In this document: positions 63,135 through 64,000 of the stretch, in pieces
Layout: each line of letters begins with the position of its first letter
How positions within the stretch are numbered: the first letter of the stretch is position 1
Assembly: GCF_000378165.1 (NCBI RefSeq)
Contig: NZ_KB899336.1
Location: forward strand, 141,092 to 205,091
Length of the DNA stretch: 64,000 nt
Reading direction: 5' to 3'
From: Saccharibacter floricola DSM 15669
GTDB lineage: Bacteria > Pseudomonadota > Alphaproteobacteria > Acetobacterales > Acetobacteraceae
Notes under the pieces: model-generated
The model's database searches: none
What the model was told of the DNA's origin: nothing
The model's input: only the letters and a program-made list of their open reading frames with translations
Program-made: the position numbers and the translations under genes

Positions 63135-63737
63135 GTGCGCCTTTTCTTACAAGGCGCACTGAAGCGCACTTTTTCTGGGATAAGCAACACACCATTCTAT
63201 CGTCTTGGGTGTTCTTTCCTCCTCCCGTTTCTCTGTTACGGCGTATTCGGCATGGCTCCCGCTTCTGCCCATGACCAAGGCCAAAAGTTACGCACGCTTC
63301 TCCTAGAGCGTGACAGCGCAACGGCAAGCTTACAGAGCTTCTGCAAAACACCCATTCACGCTGTCTTACTCCATGACCACAGCATTCCCGATAGCGCATT
63401 AATCGCCTCACTCAATCTGAGTGCCACCAGCGATGCCGCTATTACCATACGTCATGTGCAGCTTATGTGTGGCTCAACGCTCCTCTCGGAAGCCTGGAAT
63501 GCCTACGTACCCAATCGCCTCACCCCCATTGCGCGCGCACGCCTAGCTGACAAACACACACCCTTTGGCCGAGCTGTCGGAAGTGCCACATTCTGGCGTG
63601 AAAGGCTCAGTAGCCGTGTGACGGGCCTCCCTGCTGGTTTTATTCTCGAAAACAGGGCTCTTTTGCACCGCCATACCGATAGTCTTCCTATCGCTGCCGT
63701 GCTTGAACGCTACACAAAAGACGCCCTACCACGTTAA
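63135..63737 (+). CDS. Chorismate-lyase-like protein with N-terminal signal sequence
   Basis: The C-terminal 150 residues resemble E. coli UbiC. LLLERDSATASLQ matches its LLLEDSMTKRFEQ. ITIRHVQLMCGSTLL has the substrate-binding Arg in the position of UbiC Arg76. VPNRLTPIARARL and PFGRAV follow, and LERYTKDALP holds a Glu aligned with UbiC Glu155. The N-terminus, however, reads as an export signal (LGCSFLLPFLCYGVFGMAPASAHDQ). The start is uncertain: a GTG at 63135 is taken, since the only ATGs upstream lie inside the FYDLN gene. If secreted, it cannot meet cytosolic chorismate. The fold call is plausible and the function is unproven. Confidence 0.55.
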   Translation: MRLFLQGALKRTFSGISNTPFYRLGCSFLLPFLCYGVFGMAPASAHDQGQKLRTLLLERDSATASLQSFCKTPIHAVLLHDHSIPDSALIASLNLSATSDAAITIRHVQLMCGSTLLSEAWNAYVPNRLTPIARARLADKHTPFGRAVGSATFWRERLSSRVTGLPAGFILENRALLHRHTDSLPIAAVLERYTKDALPR

Positions 63738-63850
63738 GCTTGTGGAAGCCTTTATCCCCAGTCGCAAGACTATAGAACGCTGCCAATAAGCACGCACGGC
63801 CACTCTGCAAGAAAAGCACCGTACTAAAACTCTGGTAAAACAACCCTCTT

Positions 63851-64000
63851 TCAGCGAGGAGGTGACCAATTGAGATGCTGCCCACTATCAAGGGCAATCA
63901 TCTGCCCCGTTATAGACGGTGTCGCTATCAAAAAACGTGCTGTTTGAGCGACTTCCTGAGGGGTCGCTCCATGATGAAGAGGCGTATTGTGGCACATCTG
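63851..64000 (-). CDS. SDR-family oxidoreductase, 3' end (truncated by window)
   Basis: On the minus strand a frame enters from the right edge and ends at 63851. The 49 residues include HGATPQEVAQTARFLIATPSITGQMIALDSGQHLNW (given in part), the C-terminal signature of short-chain dehydrogenases, where 'TPEEVA…AVRFLL….VTGQ.I.(L/V)DGG' is standard. The TGQMIALDSGQHLNW ending is close to dihydromonapterin or pteridine reductase-like proteins, but the substrate cannot be assigned. The N-terminal cofactor and catalytic regions lie outside. Confidence 0.8.
   Translation of the reverse strand, partial: QMCHNTPLHHGATPQEVAQTARFLIATPSITGQMIALDSGQHLNWSPPR

Overview
The window looks like a chromosomal segment of an acetic acid bacterium (Acetobacteraceae, Alphaproteobacteria). 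The evidence is gene order rather than any one gene: dusB–ntr–ntrY–ntrX–hfq–hflX, chvI–chvG–rapZ, aroA–cmk–(rpsA) with a divergent FYDLN-acid gene, and metF beside an ArsR-methyltransferase regulator are all alphaproteobacterial arrangements. Tandem sugar porters and a full molybdopterin operon suit an oxidative sugar-using lifestyle. I cannot name the genus from sequence alone. No rRNA, prophage or CRISPR array was seen.

Layout. 0–2.8 kb: end of a polyamine-type binding protein, a YcgN protein, a YgjP-type metalloprotease, tRNA-Leu(UAA) and a Sel1-repeat protein. 2.8–6.8 kb: compact minus-strand molybdopterin operon moeA-moaA-moaC-mobA-moaD-moaE. 7–10 kb: ilvE with a small membrane protein, and rplM-rpsI. 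10–15 kb: an AsmA-like envelope protein coupled to an NmrA-like reductase, tRNA-His(GUG), a SulP anion transporter and a decayed IS5-type transposase. 15–22.5 kb: dusB, a cut-down ntrC-like gene, ntrY, ntrX, hfq, hflX, with no ntrB. 22.5–31.4 kb: pyrD, a glycosyltransferase, two tandem MFS sugar porters, and rapZ-zur-asparaginase. 31.5–38.7 kb: chvI-chvG, grpE, a heptosyltransferase-type gene, thrS and infC. 38.7–44.3 kb: a methionine region (metF, ArsR-methyltransferase, metE) and an orphan binding protein. 44.3–57.4 kb: a surface-glycan region with four large or fused glycosyltransferase genes, two small envelope proteins and an M16 protease. 57.6–64 kb: rpsA, a nickel/cobalt permease, cmk, aroA, a FYDLN-acid protein, a secreted chorismate-lyase-like protein and the end of an SDR reductase.

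How the genes work together. Translation and central-metabolism genes (rplM, rpsI, rpsA, infC, thrS, ilvE, pyrD, aroA, cmk) are interleaved with envelope functions. The nitrogen and carbon regulatory loci look reduced: ntrB is absent, the ntrC-like protein has lost its receiver domain and ATPase motifs, and hprK is absent between chvG and rapZ. Methionine synthesis appears locally controlled: metE and the ArsR-methyltransferase gene diverge across a spacer holding a palindrome over a perfect TATAAT, and metE has a long leader able to fold.

Most interesting signals: the infC start, which is probably the rare codon ATA; the degenerate NtrC-like protein; a Cys/His-rich insertion in MetE; a chorismate-lyase-like protein behind a signal peptide; and the repeat architectures of the giant glycosyltransferases.
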